A DNA stretch of 59,842 bases. Origin: Nostoc sp. NMS9 (GTDB lineage: Bacteria > Cyanobacteriota > Cyanobacteriia > Cyanobacteriales > Nostocaceae). Of this stretch, positions 35,134-44,405 are shown in pieces. Made by a program: the position numbers and the translations under genes. The notes below the pieces were generated by a model. That model did not search any database. It was not told the origin of the DNA and saw only the letters and a list, made by a program, of their open reading frames with translations. The stretch is taken from contig NZ_JABXKL010000093.1 of NCBI RefSeq assembly GCF_017114995.1, positions 1 through 59,842 of the forward strand. The letters are read 5' to 3'. Every line of letters begins with the position of its first letter. Within the stretch, counting starts at the first letter, position 1.

Positions 35134-36276
35134 GTGAAAGTAATTTCTCACTTTTCTTCCAAAGCTACCGAAGATTCCATGCAAAGCAATTTAGTTATAT
35201 TTCCTAAGGCTGGGGCTGCGAAAAATAGCACGCAAACTAAAGAAAGAACAATTACCAAGTACGACCGTGCTGAGGAGCAATTTATAAAACTGCTAGCAAT
35301 GGAGGATTTGGACAGTAAACTGGATGCAAAACCTTCAATAGCCAGTGAGTTTGAACAGTCGTTCTATATGGCAATTGGCGCTGCTTATGGAAAAGATCGC
35401 TCTGATGAACAGGCTCACCGTTTTCTCCAACGGATACTTTATCGAATTAATCGGCTAAAACTGTTTTGGTACGACGATTTGCGGCATTATAACAATGAGC
35501 GATCGCTGTATTTGTACTCCTGTCGTGACAAAATTGAAGCTGCTTGGCAACAGTGGGAATTGGCGCAAATCGATGTGGCTGCATTGCAAGAATTGGATGT
35601 AAAACAAGCTTTAATTGAGCGTGCATCTGCCGATTTAAATCCACCTTTGTCGGAGAATAGCCGCTACATTCGTGAGGAAATGACTGAAGCTGGCTATCGT
35701 CATTTGCTTGCGATCGGCTCCTTTGATGGTTTGGTTGAAGGTAGTCGTCTTTGTTACGTATTAGGTGGTGCTGCTAATGAAGTGCAGTGTACGCTGGTGC
35801 GAGTACTATTAGAAGAGTACGGCAACGGTCGTTTATCCCGCAAGCACTCGACATTTTTTGCTCAAATGCTGGCTGAGTTTGGGATGAACACTGAACCGGA
35901 AGGATACTTCGATTTAGTGCCTTGGGAAGTCTTAGCTTGCGATAATCATAACTTTTTGACCACCGATCGCAAACGCTATTTCTTACGTTACAGTGGCGCG
36001 TTGACATATTTTGAGGTGGCTGGCCCTGCGACTTACAAAAACTATCTGGCGGCGGCGCAACGACTGGAACTATCAGAGGCGGCGATGGGTTATTGGGAAC
36101 TGCATATCAAAGAAGATGAACGCCACGGTCGTTGGATGTTAGATGATGTAGCTCTGTCTTTGGCAGAACTATATCCCAATGATGCGTGGGAACTGCTGCT
36201 TGGCTATGACCAAGAGAAGCGAATGGGTGATCGCGCCGCTGGTGCTGTTATGCGATCAATACGCCAAGCCGAATAA
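35134..36276 (+). CDS. iron-containing redox enzyme family (haem-oxygenase-fold di-iron) protein
   Basis: This protein has 380 residues from GTG 35134, or 365 from ATG 35179; neither has a strong ribosome-binding site. The C-terminal 230 residues match the haem-oxygenase-like di-iron (HDO) pattern. Metal ligands are likely in EDERHGRWMLDD and in earlier Glu/His helices. HDO enzymes perform oxidative C-C or C-N cleavages or N-oxygenations; the substrate is unknown here. The N-terminal 100 residues are an extra helical region. No biosynthetic partner genes are adjacent; a small methyltransferase follows after about 220 bases. Confidence 0.65.
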   Translation: MKVISHFSSKATEDSMQSNLVIFPKAGAAKNSTQTKERTITKYDRAEEQFIKLLAMEDLDSKLDAKPSIASEFEQSFYMAIGAAYGKDRSDEQAHRFLQRILYRINRLKLFWYDDLRHYNNERSLYLYSCRDKIEAAWQQWELAQIDVAALQELDVKQALIERASADLNPPLSENSRYIREEMTEAGYRHLLAIGSFDGLVEGSRLCYVLGGAANEVQCTLVRVLLEEYGNGRLSRKHSTFFAQMLAEFGMNTEPEGYFDLVPWEVLACDNHNFLTTDRKRYFLRYSGALTYFEVAGPATYKNYLAAAQRLELSEAAMGYWELHIKEDERHGRWMLDDVALSLAELYPNDAWELLLGYDQEKRMGDRAAGAVMRSIRQAE

Positions 36277-36494
36277 GCCGCTTTACTCGTATGAGCAATC
36301 CCAAAAATTATCAATAGCAGGTTGTTCTTGGCATTTTAATTTGACATTCTAAGTGATTTTATTGCTAATTCTCTTGGAAAAACATTTCTTTAGTAACCCT
36401 TTACTAAAGGAACAGTTTTTTATTGCCTTAATACTAAGGTAATAAAAAACCTCATATTGCATTGATTATACCATACACTTTGAAGTGCAGTCAA

Positions 36495-37190
36495 ATGAAA
36501 GATATCTTTTTTTGTCCTGAAGAATCTAATTTCTACTCAAATTGCTTAGAAAGTTTTGTGATCAGAAATTGCCAAAATTCCGAATCTATTGTGGAGTTTG
36601 GTTCAGGAGATGGCAGCCCTGTAATTAATTCATTATTGAGAAACAAGTTTGATGGAGTCATCCAGGGATTTGAATTAAATACTTCTGCATGGAAAGTCGC
36701 AAATTCAACCATTGATGAATACAATCTCACTAATAAATACATCATTCATAATTCATCTTTGTTTAATTCTTCTCAACCCGATGCCGAGTATCTTGTAGCC
36801 AATCCGCCCTATCTCCCCGCACCAGATAACGATATTTATATGCCACTCTTATTTGGTGGTGTAGATGGAGCCACCGTTACCAACGAGCTTTTATCGTTAG
36901 GTTATGAAAATGTATTGGTTTTAATATCTAGCTTTTCTAATCCAATAAATACGTTGAACATAGCAAAAGAAAATGGTTATTATGTTCAAAACTTCATGGT
37001 GTTACCTTTGCAGTTCGGCTACTATAGCTCTGACCCCAAGGTAAAGAGGCACATCGAAAAACTCCAAAAAAATCAGATGGCATTTTATTCTGGCGATTAT
37101 TATTTTTTAGCTGGAGTTTTATTTAAAAAATGCCAGGGTTCTGTGGTTGATTTATCTAATCAATTAGCTCAGGTGATGACTAGTTTGTGA
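36495..37190 (+). CDS. SAM-dependent methyltransferase, NPPY type
   Basis: The 231-residue class I methyltransferase has motif I (VEFGSGDGSPV) and, near residue 103, motif IV NPPY (LVANPPYLPAP). NPPY is typical of enzymes that methylate the amide or exocyclic nitrogen of Gln, adenine or cytosine (PrmC-like and DNA or RNA methylases). The short length without a target-recognition domain argues against a restriction methylase. ATG 36495 is preferred over a TTG at 36462. The gene is more AT-rich than its left neighbour and stands alone. Confidence 0.75.
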   Translation: MKDIFFCPEESNFYSNCLESFVIRNCQNSESIVEFGSGDGSPVINSLLRNKFDGVIQGFELNTSAWKVANSTIDEYNLTNKYIIHNSSLFNSSQPDAEYLVANPPYLPAPDNDIYMPLLFGGVDGATVTNELLSLGYENVLVLISSFSNPINTLNIAKENGYYVQNFMVLPLQFGYYSSDPKVKRHIEKLQKNQMAFYSGDYYFLAGVLFKKCQGSVVDLSNQLAQVMTSL

Positions 37191-37343
37191 AAATCGAGAA
37201 CAACTTAGCAGTGATTTCATCCCTTGCCTAAAGTATGATATGTCTCGAAGTGCTGCCTAGAGACATATCTCAAAGATTTTCAATAAGCATTTTTATAAAT
37301 GCATATTCCCAACTAATCATTTTGTCTGTTTGAAGTTATTGCA

Positions 37344-38519
37344 TTAACTTCTTTGTTCTATGGCTGCACTGCTAGAGTGAAGTTTGCGCTTGAACGTTGC
37401 TAATAAAATTACACCAGCACCGAACGACAAAATAGGAAAGCCTGAAGTTGGTTCAGCTACAGAGACAGATGAGATTGGCGTCAAGAGGAAGGCGTGTAAT
37501 TCACCATTAATTGCACCACGACCGACAATTTGTCCATTATTATTAATGGCAGATGCTGCTGTCAAGGTAAAGCCAGCCTCTGAACTAGAAGCAATCAGGT
37601 CATTTAAGTCGTACAGAGTGTTATCACTATAAAGAAAAGCCCGTAAACCATTACCATCTGCGGCAAAAAAGTTATTGTTAGTGCCAGAAAACCCGACTAC
37701 TTGACCCAAATTATTAATCCCCAAACCAGTACTAAACAAATCTGTAGGACGTAACCTACCAAGGTCTTTAAGTCCCGTGCTAGAATTGTATAAAAAAGCG
37801 CGACTATCATTTACGCCAGTGAGTCCCGAACTACCAACGACTTGTCCTGAGTCATTAATATCATTTGCTTGACTGTACCTGTCACCAGGGAGGGTACCGA
37901 GATTAGTGATTACACCGTTGTCGGATAAAAAGGCTCGGCCGGAAGAACCGAAAATGCCAACTACCTGACTTAGATTATTTATGCCATAGGCAACATAATT
38001 TTCTTTTAAATTATTGTTAATAATAGTCGTCGTACCATTGCTGTATAGGAAAGCGGCTCCGTAGGGAAAGGCAAGTTTTGGGAATATACCGCCACCACTT
38101 GTACCGCCAACCACCTCACCTGAGTCATTGATAGCATAAGGAATGCCTTTAAGACCGGTATTTTGCGTTGTTCCACCACTGTAAATAAAGATGTTATTAT
38201 CACTGTCGGTCTTACCGATGGAATTACCAACTACTTGCCCCAAGTTATTGATACCAGTCACTCCAAGTTGACTATCACCAGGCAAGGGACTAATTTTTTG
38301 GAGCGAACCATTGCTGTAAAAAAAAGAACCGCTTAAAGTATTAATGGCTATCTCACCTGAGTTATTAATATCTGTAGCGTAACTGTAAGCTTCTCCTGTA
38401 AGATTGCCTAAGTCAGTAACTGAGTATAAAGATACCGCCAATGCCGACTTGGATGCAGTAAGACTGATTGCGGTGAAGGTTATTGCTGTTATACAGGATT
38501 TCCACTTAAATAAAACCAT
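37344..38519 (-). CDS. HAF-repeat protein with PEP-CTERM sorting signal
   Basis: The 391-residue protein has a signal peptide (to about residue 28). Then come repeated segments with INNSGEI/INNLGQVVG and AFLYSNG-type motifs, the HAF repeat, about seven copies. The C-terminus (VAEPTSGFPILSFGAGVILLATFKRK) is a PEP-CTERM-like tail: a Pro-containing motif, one helix and basic residues. It is cleaved by an exosortase in organisms that have one. Such proteins are exported to the surface or extracellular polysaccharide. Function is unknown. The GDPD gene ends 36 bases upstream of its start, on the same strand. Confidence 0.85.
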   Translation of the reverse strand: MVLFKWKSCITAITFTAISLTASKSALAVSLYSVTDLGNLTGEAYSYATDINNSGEIAINTLSGSFFYSNGSLQKISPLPGDSQLGVTGINNLGQVVGNSIGKTDSDNNIFIYSGGTTQNTGLKGIPYAINDSGEVVGGTSGGGIFPKLAFPYGAAFLYSNGTTTIINNNLKENYVAYGINNLSQVVGIFGSSGRAFLSDNGVITNLGTLPGDRYSQANDINDSGQVVGSSGLTGVNDSRAFLYNSSTGLKDLGRLRPTDLFSTGLGINNLGQVVGFSGTNNNFFAADGNGLRAFLYSDNTLYDLNDLIASSSEAGFTLTAASAINNNGQIVGRGAINGELHAFLLTPISSVSVAEPTSGFPILSFGAGVILLATFKRKLHSSSAAIEQRS

Positions 38520-38554
38520 GTTACTTTGCCGTGATTTTCTATTACCCTACCAAA

Positions 38555-39550
38555 TTACCACTGAACAGTAGGGTGGCAAGCTGCTGTATCTGGGTAGTCG
38601 CTAAATACACCATCAACACCTAAGCTGAAAAATAGTTTATATTCGCCTTGGGGATTTCCTTGAAAATCTAGTGGCAAAAAACAGTCTTCATTGCGGAAAG
38701 TCCAGACATGAACCAGCAAACCAGCCGCATGAGCATCTATCACTAAAGATGTAGGCGATCGCAATTTACCATTGTTGTCTCTAGGAACCAGTAAATTTTT
38801 ATGAATTCCTACCGCCTGTGCATATTTGGCAATTTCTGTTAAACCTGATGCTGTGACTAAATCTGTATAGGTGCGTTCGCAGCCACTAACGACAAAATCA
38901 TCAGGTTTACCACTGTTATTCAGCAATTGCACTAGAGGTAAATCAGTCTTTGTGGATAAATCTTGTAAATTACCTACTTCAAAAGACTGAATAAAAACAG
39001 GTGCGTTAGCTCCCTGATAACCGTTGGCTGTTAAAGTTGCAAGTAGAGGTGCTTCTAGGGCTAACCCAATAGATTGAAAGTAAGTTGGGTGCTTAGTTTC
39101 TAGGTAAATGCCAATCGTCCGATTAATTTCGCCACTTTTAACCTTGACTAAATCGATAATTTCTTGCAGCGTGGGAATTTCTAAGAGTCCATCATAGGCG
39201 GTATTTTGCGATCGCAGTTGGGGAATTCGCTCTTTAGCTCGTAGTGTTTTCAGTTCTGTTAGGGTAAAGTCTTCAGTAAACCAGCCAGTTTTTGATTCGC
39301 CATCAATTATTTTAGTGGTTTGAAGATGAGCAAATTCTACATGGCTTGCAACGTTGGTGGTTTGAGAAATCTCATTTTCGTGACGAGCAATTAAAATACC
39401 ATCTTTGGTGGAAACTAAATCAGGTTCAATATAATCAGCCCCAAGTGCGATGGCTAACTCATAAGCAGCTAAAGTATGTTCTGGACGATAGCCGCTAGCA
39501 CCTCGGTGTGCAATGATAATTGGAGATGTATCTTGCAAAGTTGTAGTCAT
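38555..39550 (-). CDS. glpQ: glycerophosphodiester phosphodiesterase
   Basis: This 331-residue enzyme from ATG 39550 begins IIAHRGASGYRPEHTLAAYE, with the GDPD signature (HRG and the Glu/His metal ligands), then DYIEPDLVSTKDGILIARHE. These are the catalytic His, Glu and Asp. It hydrolyses glycerophosphodiesters to glycerol-3-phosphate and an alcohol for phosphorus scavenging. It resembles the longer GlpQ type, but no export signal is visible, so a cytoplasmic role or another export route is possible. No Pho box was identified by eye. Confidence 0.88.
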   Translation of the reverse strand: MTTTLQDTSPIIIAHRGASGYRPEHTLAAYELAIALGADYIEPDLVSTKDGILIARHENEISQTTNVASHVEFAHLQTTKIIDGESKTGWFTEDFTLTELKTLRAKERIPQLRSQNTAYDGLLEIPTLQEIIDLVKVKSGEINRTIGIYLETKHPTYFQSIGLALEAPLLATLTANGYQGANAPVFIQSFEVGNLQDLSTKTDLPLVQLLNNSGKPDDFVVSGCERTYTDLVTASGLTEIAKYAQAVGIHKNLLVPRDNNGKLRSPTSLVIDAHAAGLLVHVWTFRNEDCFLPLDFQGNPQGEYKLFFSLGVDGVFSDYPDTAACHPTVQW

Positions 39551-40318
39551 TATTTTACCCACCTACACAGAAGCAAGCTATCCGTAATATGTCGTTAAGA
39601 AGCAGTGTGTTACTAGGGTTTGATGCTGTAGTCATTTACGTCAACTAATAAATATCCTTGACCGACCACTTTGTCAACCGTATTAAGTTAACGATATTAC
39701 GTTAATAAGTATCAAAGGTGGATAAATCTAGTTCCAATACATCGATCGAGAGCCAGAATAACTCATAATTCAATACAATTTAGTTCTCTATGGGAGACTA
39801 GAAAATAAGTATTTTTAGTTTTGCGATCGCTACTCAACCTACAATTCTTTTTAACTTAACTCTAAATAAGTCAAGACAAATAAAACTGTCTAAAGAGGGT
39901 TGTAATTTTTCATTGGTAAGAGTTTCAATAGTCTTTAACTTTAATAATATAGTTATGTTTATTCTCACTGCATTACTTGTTAGCTGATAGTTTAATTATT
40001 CCACAAATATTAAATTAGTCAAACCCGCTGTACTACACTAAGTCGATAGGGCTTTAGTATTATTTGAAAAACTAATTATTCAACAAGAAGTATTGCTATT
40101 AAATAATAAATCTGTCATATTTAAGAATCTTATTTGATACCTGCTTCAATCCTACTTTGTTTAACACATTCTATCGGACTCATATTTGGTTTTTCACAAA
40201 ACTCAGTACATATCTATTTTTTTATTCCGTGTTCCCTACCTATGCAAGTAAATTCAGGAATCAAATCGGATTTATAGATAATTAATTTGTTTCATTGTTC
40301 TCTAATAGCAATTTAACC
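39551..40318. other. AT-rich intergenic region
   Basis: The 768 bases between divergent genes are strongly AT-rich with one HIP1 site near 39825. I see no coding frame, tRNA or repeat array. Promoters for both sides are expected. Confidence 0.45.
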
Positions 40319-41656
40319 ATGAATAGTTTGCAATCTGCTCAACCTCCAAAACTAGATAGTTGTAATAACCAAGTTATCCTCGATTACTTTGAGAATGCTT
40401 GGCAACTTGAAGATATATTATTGAAAAGTCTAGTTGGGGAAGAGATATTTTATCTCAATCCTGACCCTTTGAGAAACCCTCTAATTTTTTATCTGGGACA
40501 TTCAGCTATTTTCTACATCAATAAATTAATTCAGGTGGGGTTATTAGAAAAACGCCTCAATCCAGAGTATGAAATTTTGTTTGAAATTGGAGTTGATCCA
40601 GAAATAGCAGAAGAGTTGAATGCAGCGATCGCTCATCTGCAATGGCCGCAAGTTGCGCAAACTTGGGAATATCGAGAACAAGCATATTCTGTGATTTCCG
40701 AACTAATTAAGATAACCCCAATTACTCTGCCAATTCATCCCAATCATCCCCTTTGGGCTTTAATGATGGGGATTGAACACCAACGTATTCACATTGAAAC
40801 TTCTTCGATGTTAATTCGCCAACTACCAATTGAGAAAGTGAGACGTCCTCAAAATTGGCAATATGCTCCTTTTAATGGTTACACTCATCAGAACGAAATG
40901 ATAGAAGTTGCTGGTGGGGTAGTAAAACTCGGTAAAGCCTTAGATGATTCAACTTATGGATGGGATATTGATTATGGCGATCGCACTGTTGAAGTTGCAC
41001 CCTTTTTCGCCAGCAAATATCTGATTACCAATGCCGATTTTATTTATTTTGTAAAAGCTGGTGGCTACGAAAATCAAGATTATTGGGATGAAGGATCTTG
41101 GAATTGGAAAAATCGATACAATATTCAATGTCCTAAATTTTGGTTACATGAAAATGGTAGTTACAAATATCGAGCCATGTTTGATGAAATCGACTTACCT
41201 TTAGATTGGCCTGTAGAAGTCAATCATTATGAAGCAATGGCTTATTGTCGTTGGCAAGGGAAAGATACTCGCTTAATAAGTGAACCAGAATACCATTTAG
41301 CAACTTATGGTAATAGTTTATCAGATGATATCAACAATTATAATCTCAATTTAAAATTTGGCTCACCTAGCCCAGTTGGGATGTTAGAAACAGCCAAAAG
41401 TTCTTCGGGATTGTATGATTTGCGTGGGAATGTTTGGGAATGGTTGAGTAATAACTTAAACCCTCTTGCAGGATACCAACCTCATTTTCTTTATGAAGAT
41501 AATTCTGCCATCTTTTTTGATGATAAACATCAAATGATGTTAGGAGGATGTTGGATAACTAATGGTACAGAAGCTTTAAAATATTACCGCAACTGGTTCC
41601 GTCCAAATTTTTATCAGCACGCTGGTTTTCGGATTGTTCAAGATATCAAAAGTTAA
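40319..41656 (+). CDS. OvoA/EgtB-type non-haem iron sulfoxide synthase (no methyltransferase domain)
   Basis: This 445-residue protein from ATG 40319 has a DinB-like N-terminal domain with the iron-binding set His154, His158 and Glu160 (EHQRIHIE). An FGE-sulfatase/SUMF1-type domain follows (LISEPEYHLAT, LRGNVWEW, GGCWITNG and HAGFRIV). The best match in my memory is OvoA, which couples cysteine to C5 of histidine with oxygen on the way to ovothiol. Usual OvoA carries a C-terminal methyltransferase domain, which is absent here. EgtB, which makes ergothioneine, is the alternative. A membrane hydroxylase gene follows after 38 bases. Confidence 0.75.
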   Translation: MNSLQSAQPPKLDSCNNQVILDYFENAWQLEDILLKSLVGEEIFYLNPDPLRNPLIFYLGHSAIFYINKLIQVGLLEKRLNPEYEILFEIGVDPEIAEELNAAIAHLQWPQVAQTWEYREQAYSVISELIKITPITLPIHPNHPLWALMMGIEHQRIHIETSSMLIRQLPIEKVRRPQNWQYAPFNGYTHQNEMIEVAGGVVKLGKALDDSTYGWDIDYGDRTVEVAPFFASKYLITNADFIYFVKAGGYENQDYWDEGSWNWKNRYNIQCPKFWLHENGSYKYRAMFDEIDLPLDWPVEVNHYEAMAYCRWQGKDTRLISEPEYHLATYGNSLSDDINNYNLNLKFGSPSPVGMLETAKSSSGLYDLRGNVWEWLSNNLNPLAGYQPHFLYEDNSAIFFDDKHQMMLGGCWITNGTEALKYYRNWFRPNFYQHAGFRIVQDIKS

Positions 41657-41694
41657 CAGAATATACCTCAGTCACATACTATAAGGTTACAGAG

Positions 41695-42546
41695 ATGCAA
41701 AAGATTTTGAATTTCTGTTCTGAGATCGAATTCTATCTCAAGATCGCTATTAGTTGTACGATTGTTCAGCAGGTATTTTATTTGCTGTTAAACAAGATCG
41801 AGATCGACTTTATAACGCAGGTCCTGTTGTATTGGCTCCTTGGTTCTATCTCATTTTATAGTATTGGCATTCTTATTGAAAAAGGAATCAAAAGTAACGA
41901 TGTTTTAAGAGATAAGCTGACTGCAAGGGTCAAGAAAGTCAAAAATCAAGAATTTCCTTCCTTTACTATCAAAAGCATTATAACAGGAGAAATTAAAACT
42001 TTTCTCTCAGCACTCATAATTCTATATCTAGCTCCAGAGGTTCATAGAGGAAATAGCTTACTTCTAAACCTTGGATGGTTTTTGATGAGAATAGTTGCTG
42101 CTGATTTCTGTTTTTATGTTGCTCATCGGCTCTTGCACACAAGATTCTTGCAGAAAATCCATCTTAAACATCATGAGTTTCGTGACTCATCAAGTTTTGT
42201 TGCTGGACACAAGAGTTTGATTGAATATATTATTGTTGCGATCGCTGATGTTTTGCCTATTTTTATATTTGGATATGATATAACTCAACTATGTGCATGG
42301 AGCGTTATAGGCAATGCTTACAACTTAGAAGGTCATAGTTCTTTGTCAATATTTTTCATTCCATCAGATTTCCACGATCTTCATCACACTTGCTTTAATG
42401 GAAACTATGGTATTCAGGGATTCTGGGACAGAATATTTAACACACTGAATCCTCCTACTAAGAAGCCGGGAATTATGTTTCCTGTGAGTTTTATCGAGTA
42501 TATAACTATTAAGCCATCTATGAGTAATGACACTGAAAAAACATAA
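41695..42546 (+). CDS. membrane fatty acid hydroxylase/sterol desaturase superfamily protein
   Basis: The 283-residue protein has about four or five transmembrane helices and the histidine clusters of the superfamily in order: HRLLH, HLKHH and, near the end, DFHDLHH. These bind a di-iron centre for hydroxylating or desaturating lipids or related hydrophobic substrates. It begins 38 bases after the OvoA-like gene on the same strand and is probably co-transcribed. The link between the two reactions is not known. The substrate cannot be told. The start is ATG 41695. Confidence 0.85.
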   Translation: MQKILNFCSEIEFYLKIAISCTIVQQVFYLLLNKIEIDFITQVLLYWLLGSISFYSIGILIEKGIKSNDVLRDKLTARVKKVKNQEFPSFTIKSIITGEIKTFLSALIILYLAPEVHRGNSLLLNLGWFLMRIVAADFCFYVAHRLLHTRFLQKIHLKHHEFRDSSSFVAGHKSLIEYIIVAIADVLPIFIFGYDITQLCAWSVIGNAYNLEGHSSLSIFFIPSDFHDLHHTCFNGNYGIQGFWDRIFNTLNPPTKKPGIMFPVSFIEYITIKPSMSNDTEKT

Positions 42547-42734
42547 TTCTACTAAAAAAATCATGGTATTATAGCGTTTCCTAATCATACAAGGCACATC
42601 ATAGTCCTCTCTTGGCTTGCTCTTAGTGGGTTGGGAGTGGAGTTCTTGTCCTCACTTAAGGGACTTCCAAAGAATAAATTGTCCCAAAAAATTAATTTTT
42701 AAGCATTTTATTAATAATGATAATCATTCTGAGG

Positions 42735-42775
42735 GGGGAAGAAAGCGGCAGCCAACGGCTGCCGCTTTCTTCCCC
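42735..42775. repeat. perfect 19-base-arm hairpin
   Basis: The arms GGGGAAGAAAGCGGCAGCC (42735-42753) and its exact complement (42757-42775) flank a 3-base AAC. The stem is GC-rich in an AT-rich area. It lies 189 bases after the hydroxylase gene. It could be a strong terminator or a mobile palindrome. Confidence 0.8.
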
Positions 42776-42858
42776 ATTTTAGCCTTGAAAAGTCTACACT
42801 CGCCACTCGCCGTGTAAGTCTTAGAGTGAAGTTGTGTTTATTTGAGATGATAAAATTG

Positions 42859-42881
42859 TTTAGTGCTTCTGAAGCACTAAA
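42859..42881. repeat. perfect 11-base-arm hairpin
   Basis: TTTAGTGCTTC (42859-42869) pairs exactly with GAAGCACTAAA (42871-42881) around one base. It is the second palindrome in this gap. Confidence 0.7.
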
Positions 42882-43055
42882 AGCCAGAGAAATCAAAAAA
42901 GCGTAACAAAAACTACATTTTGGTGGGTGTAGGTGGCCCGCGTGGTGGGTGAAGTGGAGGCTATGGTAAAAACCTTATTATTGCGTAGGTGGGCTTGGTG
43001 GGTGTTTGGGTGTATCAACGACTGAAAGTATTGCTATATCGTTAATGTGGTGTCT

Positions 43056-43232
43056 ATGGAGCCAACAATAGAGCAATTAAAAGCATTTTTCGACTTCTGC
43101 GTTCGCGCTAGCAACCTCCTACGTGATATCGCCCTAGTCCGGTACGATCAGAGAACAAACAGAATTGTGATTTTAATTGGTGAATCTATTCAAGTAGAAA
43201 TTCTTAGCAATGGGGAGAACATTATAGGATGA
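43056..43232 (+). CDS. small DUF6888-like protein
   Basis: The 58-residue protein from ATG 43056 (MEPTIEQLKAFFDF, then ALVRYDQRTNRIVILIGESI) resembles the small cyanobacterial DUF6888 family; I recall the RYD-x-RT pattern as characteristic. An upstream GTG gives three more residues. Its stop overlaps the next gene's start by 4 bases (ATGA), a sign of translational coupling. Such overlapping tiny pairs are common in cyanobacteria. Function is unknown and no toxin motif is evident. Confidence 0.6.
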   Translation: MEPTIEQLKAFFDFCVRASNLLRDIALVRYDQRTNRIVILIGESIQVEILSNGENIIG

Positions 43233-43405
43233 CTGACTACATAAACCTTAGCGAGGCAGACTTACGCCAATACGTTATCACTCACCCAGATGATGAAGAT
43301 GCATTTCAGCACTATTTATCAATCATGAGAGCAAAACCGGGGCGCGTAGTGGTGGCTACACCAGAACAGCTAGAGGCAGAACTTAGAAAAAGGTTAGCGT
43401 CGTGA
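43229..43405 (+). CDS. small DUF6887-like protein
   Basis: This 58-residue protein (MTDYINLSEADLRQYVITHP, then DDEDAFQHYLSIM) has the LRxYVxxHxxDxxAF pattern I associate with DUF6887, the usual partner of DUF6888. It overlaps the preceding gene by 4 bases. It stops at 43403-43405, directly before the ATG at 43406 of the interrupted pentapeptide gene, so the three are probably one transcript. It is acidic at the front and basic at the back, soluble, and of unknown role. Confidence 0.6.
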   Translation: MTDYINLSEADLRQYVITHPDDEDAFQHYLSIMRAKPGRVVVATPEQLEAELRKRLAS

Positions 43406-44173
43406 ATGATGAATCGTTCAGAAATTAAAAATAACTTATTAATCCTAATTGTCATATTTGCATTAATATTAATTTTTGCAAAATTGTATCCGTTCAACGG
43501 AATTGCTGAGTGGACAGGCTTTGGAAAAGACTCTAATAAATCAGTAACCACAGAACAAGAAATTAATCCCAGAACCAACGAAGTTATTAAAATAACAAAA
43601 AAAGAAACTAAAAATTTTCAATCTTCTAAGACTTTGTGGGATTTATTGCAGCTTGGTGGCACGTTCGCTATTCCTTTGGCAGTGTTTTACTTTGATTGAG
43701 CAGAAGAGAGACGAGCAGATAACAACTCACGTGAGCAAGCTCTAGAGGCTTATCTTGACAAAATGTCAGAACTGCTAATTGATAAAGAATTAAAAGTGTT
43801 GATTAACAAGCAAGTATTGATTTACAAGCAAGAATCATCAAAACTACCAGACTCCGAAGAACATAAACTATCAGACTCCGAAAAACAGAAGCTAGATGCA
43901 GCGATTAATGTAGCGTGTGCTAAAACATTTTGGCTGCTGCGAAGGTTGAATCAAGATGGAAAGCGAAAAAGAAGCGTTATTCAATTTCTGATTGATGTAA
44001 AAATCATAAACCATTTGAAAAACCATTTCAAAGGTGCTGACCTCAGTGGTGCCAACCTCAGCGATGTCAACCTCAGCGGTGCTAACCTCGAAGGAGCTAA
44101 CCTCAAAGGAGCTAACCTCAAAGGAGCTACCCGCGAAGGGTTCTCATTTGAAAAGTTTCTACTTCTAAAATGA
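43406..44173 (+). pseudogene. pentapeptide-repeat membrane protein interrupted by in-frame TGA
   Basis: Two open segments, 43406-43696 and 43700-44173, are in the same frame and separated only by a TGA at 43697-43699. The first has a transmembrane helix (LLILIVIFALILIF) and TLWDLLQLGGTFAIPLAVFYFD. The second continues AEERRADNNSREQALEAYLDKM, as intact cyanobacterial relatives do, and ends with A(D/N)LxG pentapeptide repeats. The joined protein would be 255 residues. The stop most simply arose from TGG (Trp) or CGA (Arg). A second ATG at 43763 may allow the back half to be made separately. Confidence 0.75.
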
Positions 44174-44292
44174 CTAAGTTGAAGACATCATCAACCCTTT
44201 ACTTAATCCTAAACAAGTTAAGAAAGCAAAAAAATTGGGACAAAGCAAGATACAGTAAAGAATTTCGGGTCGACTTGGTTTACTCCTAATAA

Positions 44293-44382
44293 AAGGGTAA
44301 GGGAAAATTTTATCCTTTTCATCTTTTCCCCTTAACCTTTTCCTGACTTTTACAAGAAGTCTAAGCCATTGTGTGTTTAGAC
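44293..44382. repeat. dispersed hairpin repeat, second copy
   Basis: An A/G-rich arm near 44293-44308 can pair with a T/C-rich arm at 44330-44347, and CAAGAAGTCT follows at 44353-44362. The same order is seen at 13165-13212. It lies between the broken pentapeptide gene and the end of ilvC (minus), where it could terminate either transcript. Confidence 0.5.
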
Positions 44383-44405
44383 TAGTGAAGTCACAACTTC
44401 AGTGC

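Larger units (their letters stand above)
42547..43055. other. intergenic region with strong hairpins
   Basis: This stretch contains two perfect hairpins (42735-42775 and 42859-42881) and a G/T-rich part (42920-43010) with repeated GGTGGGTG and GTAGGTGG words. No coding frame is called. Confidence 0.5.
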
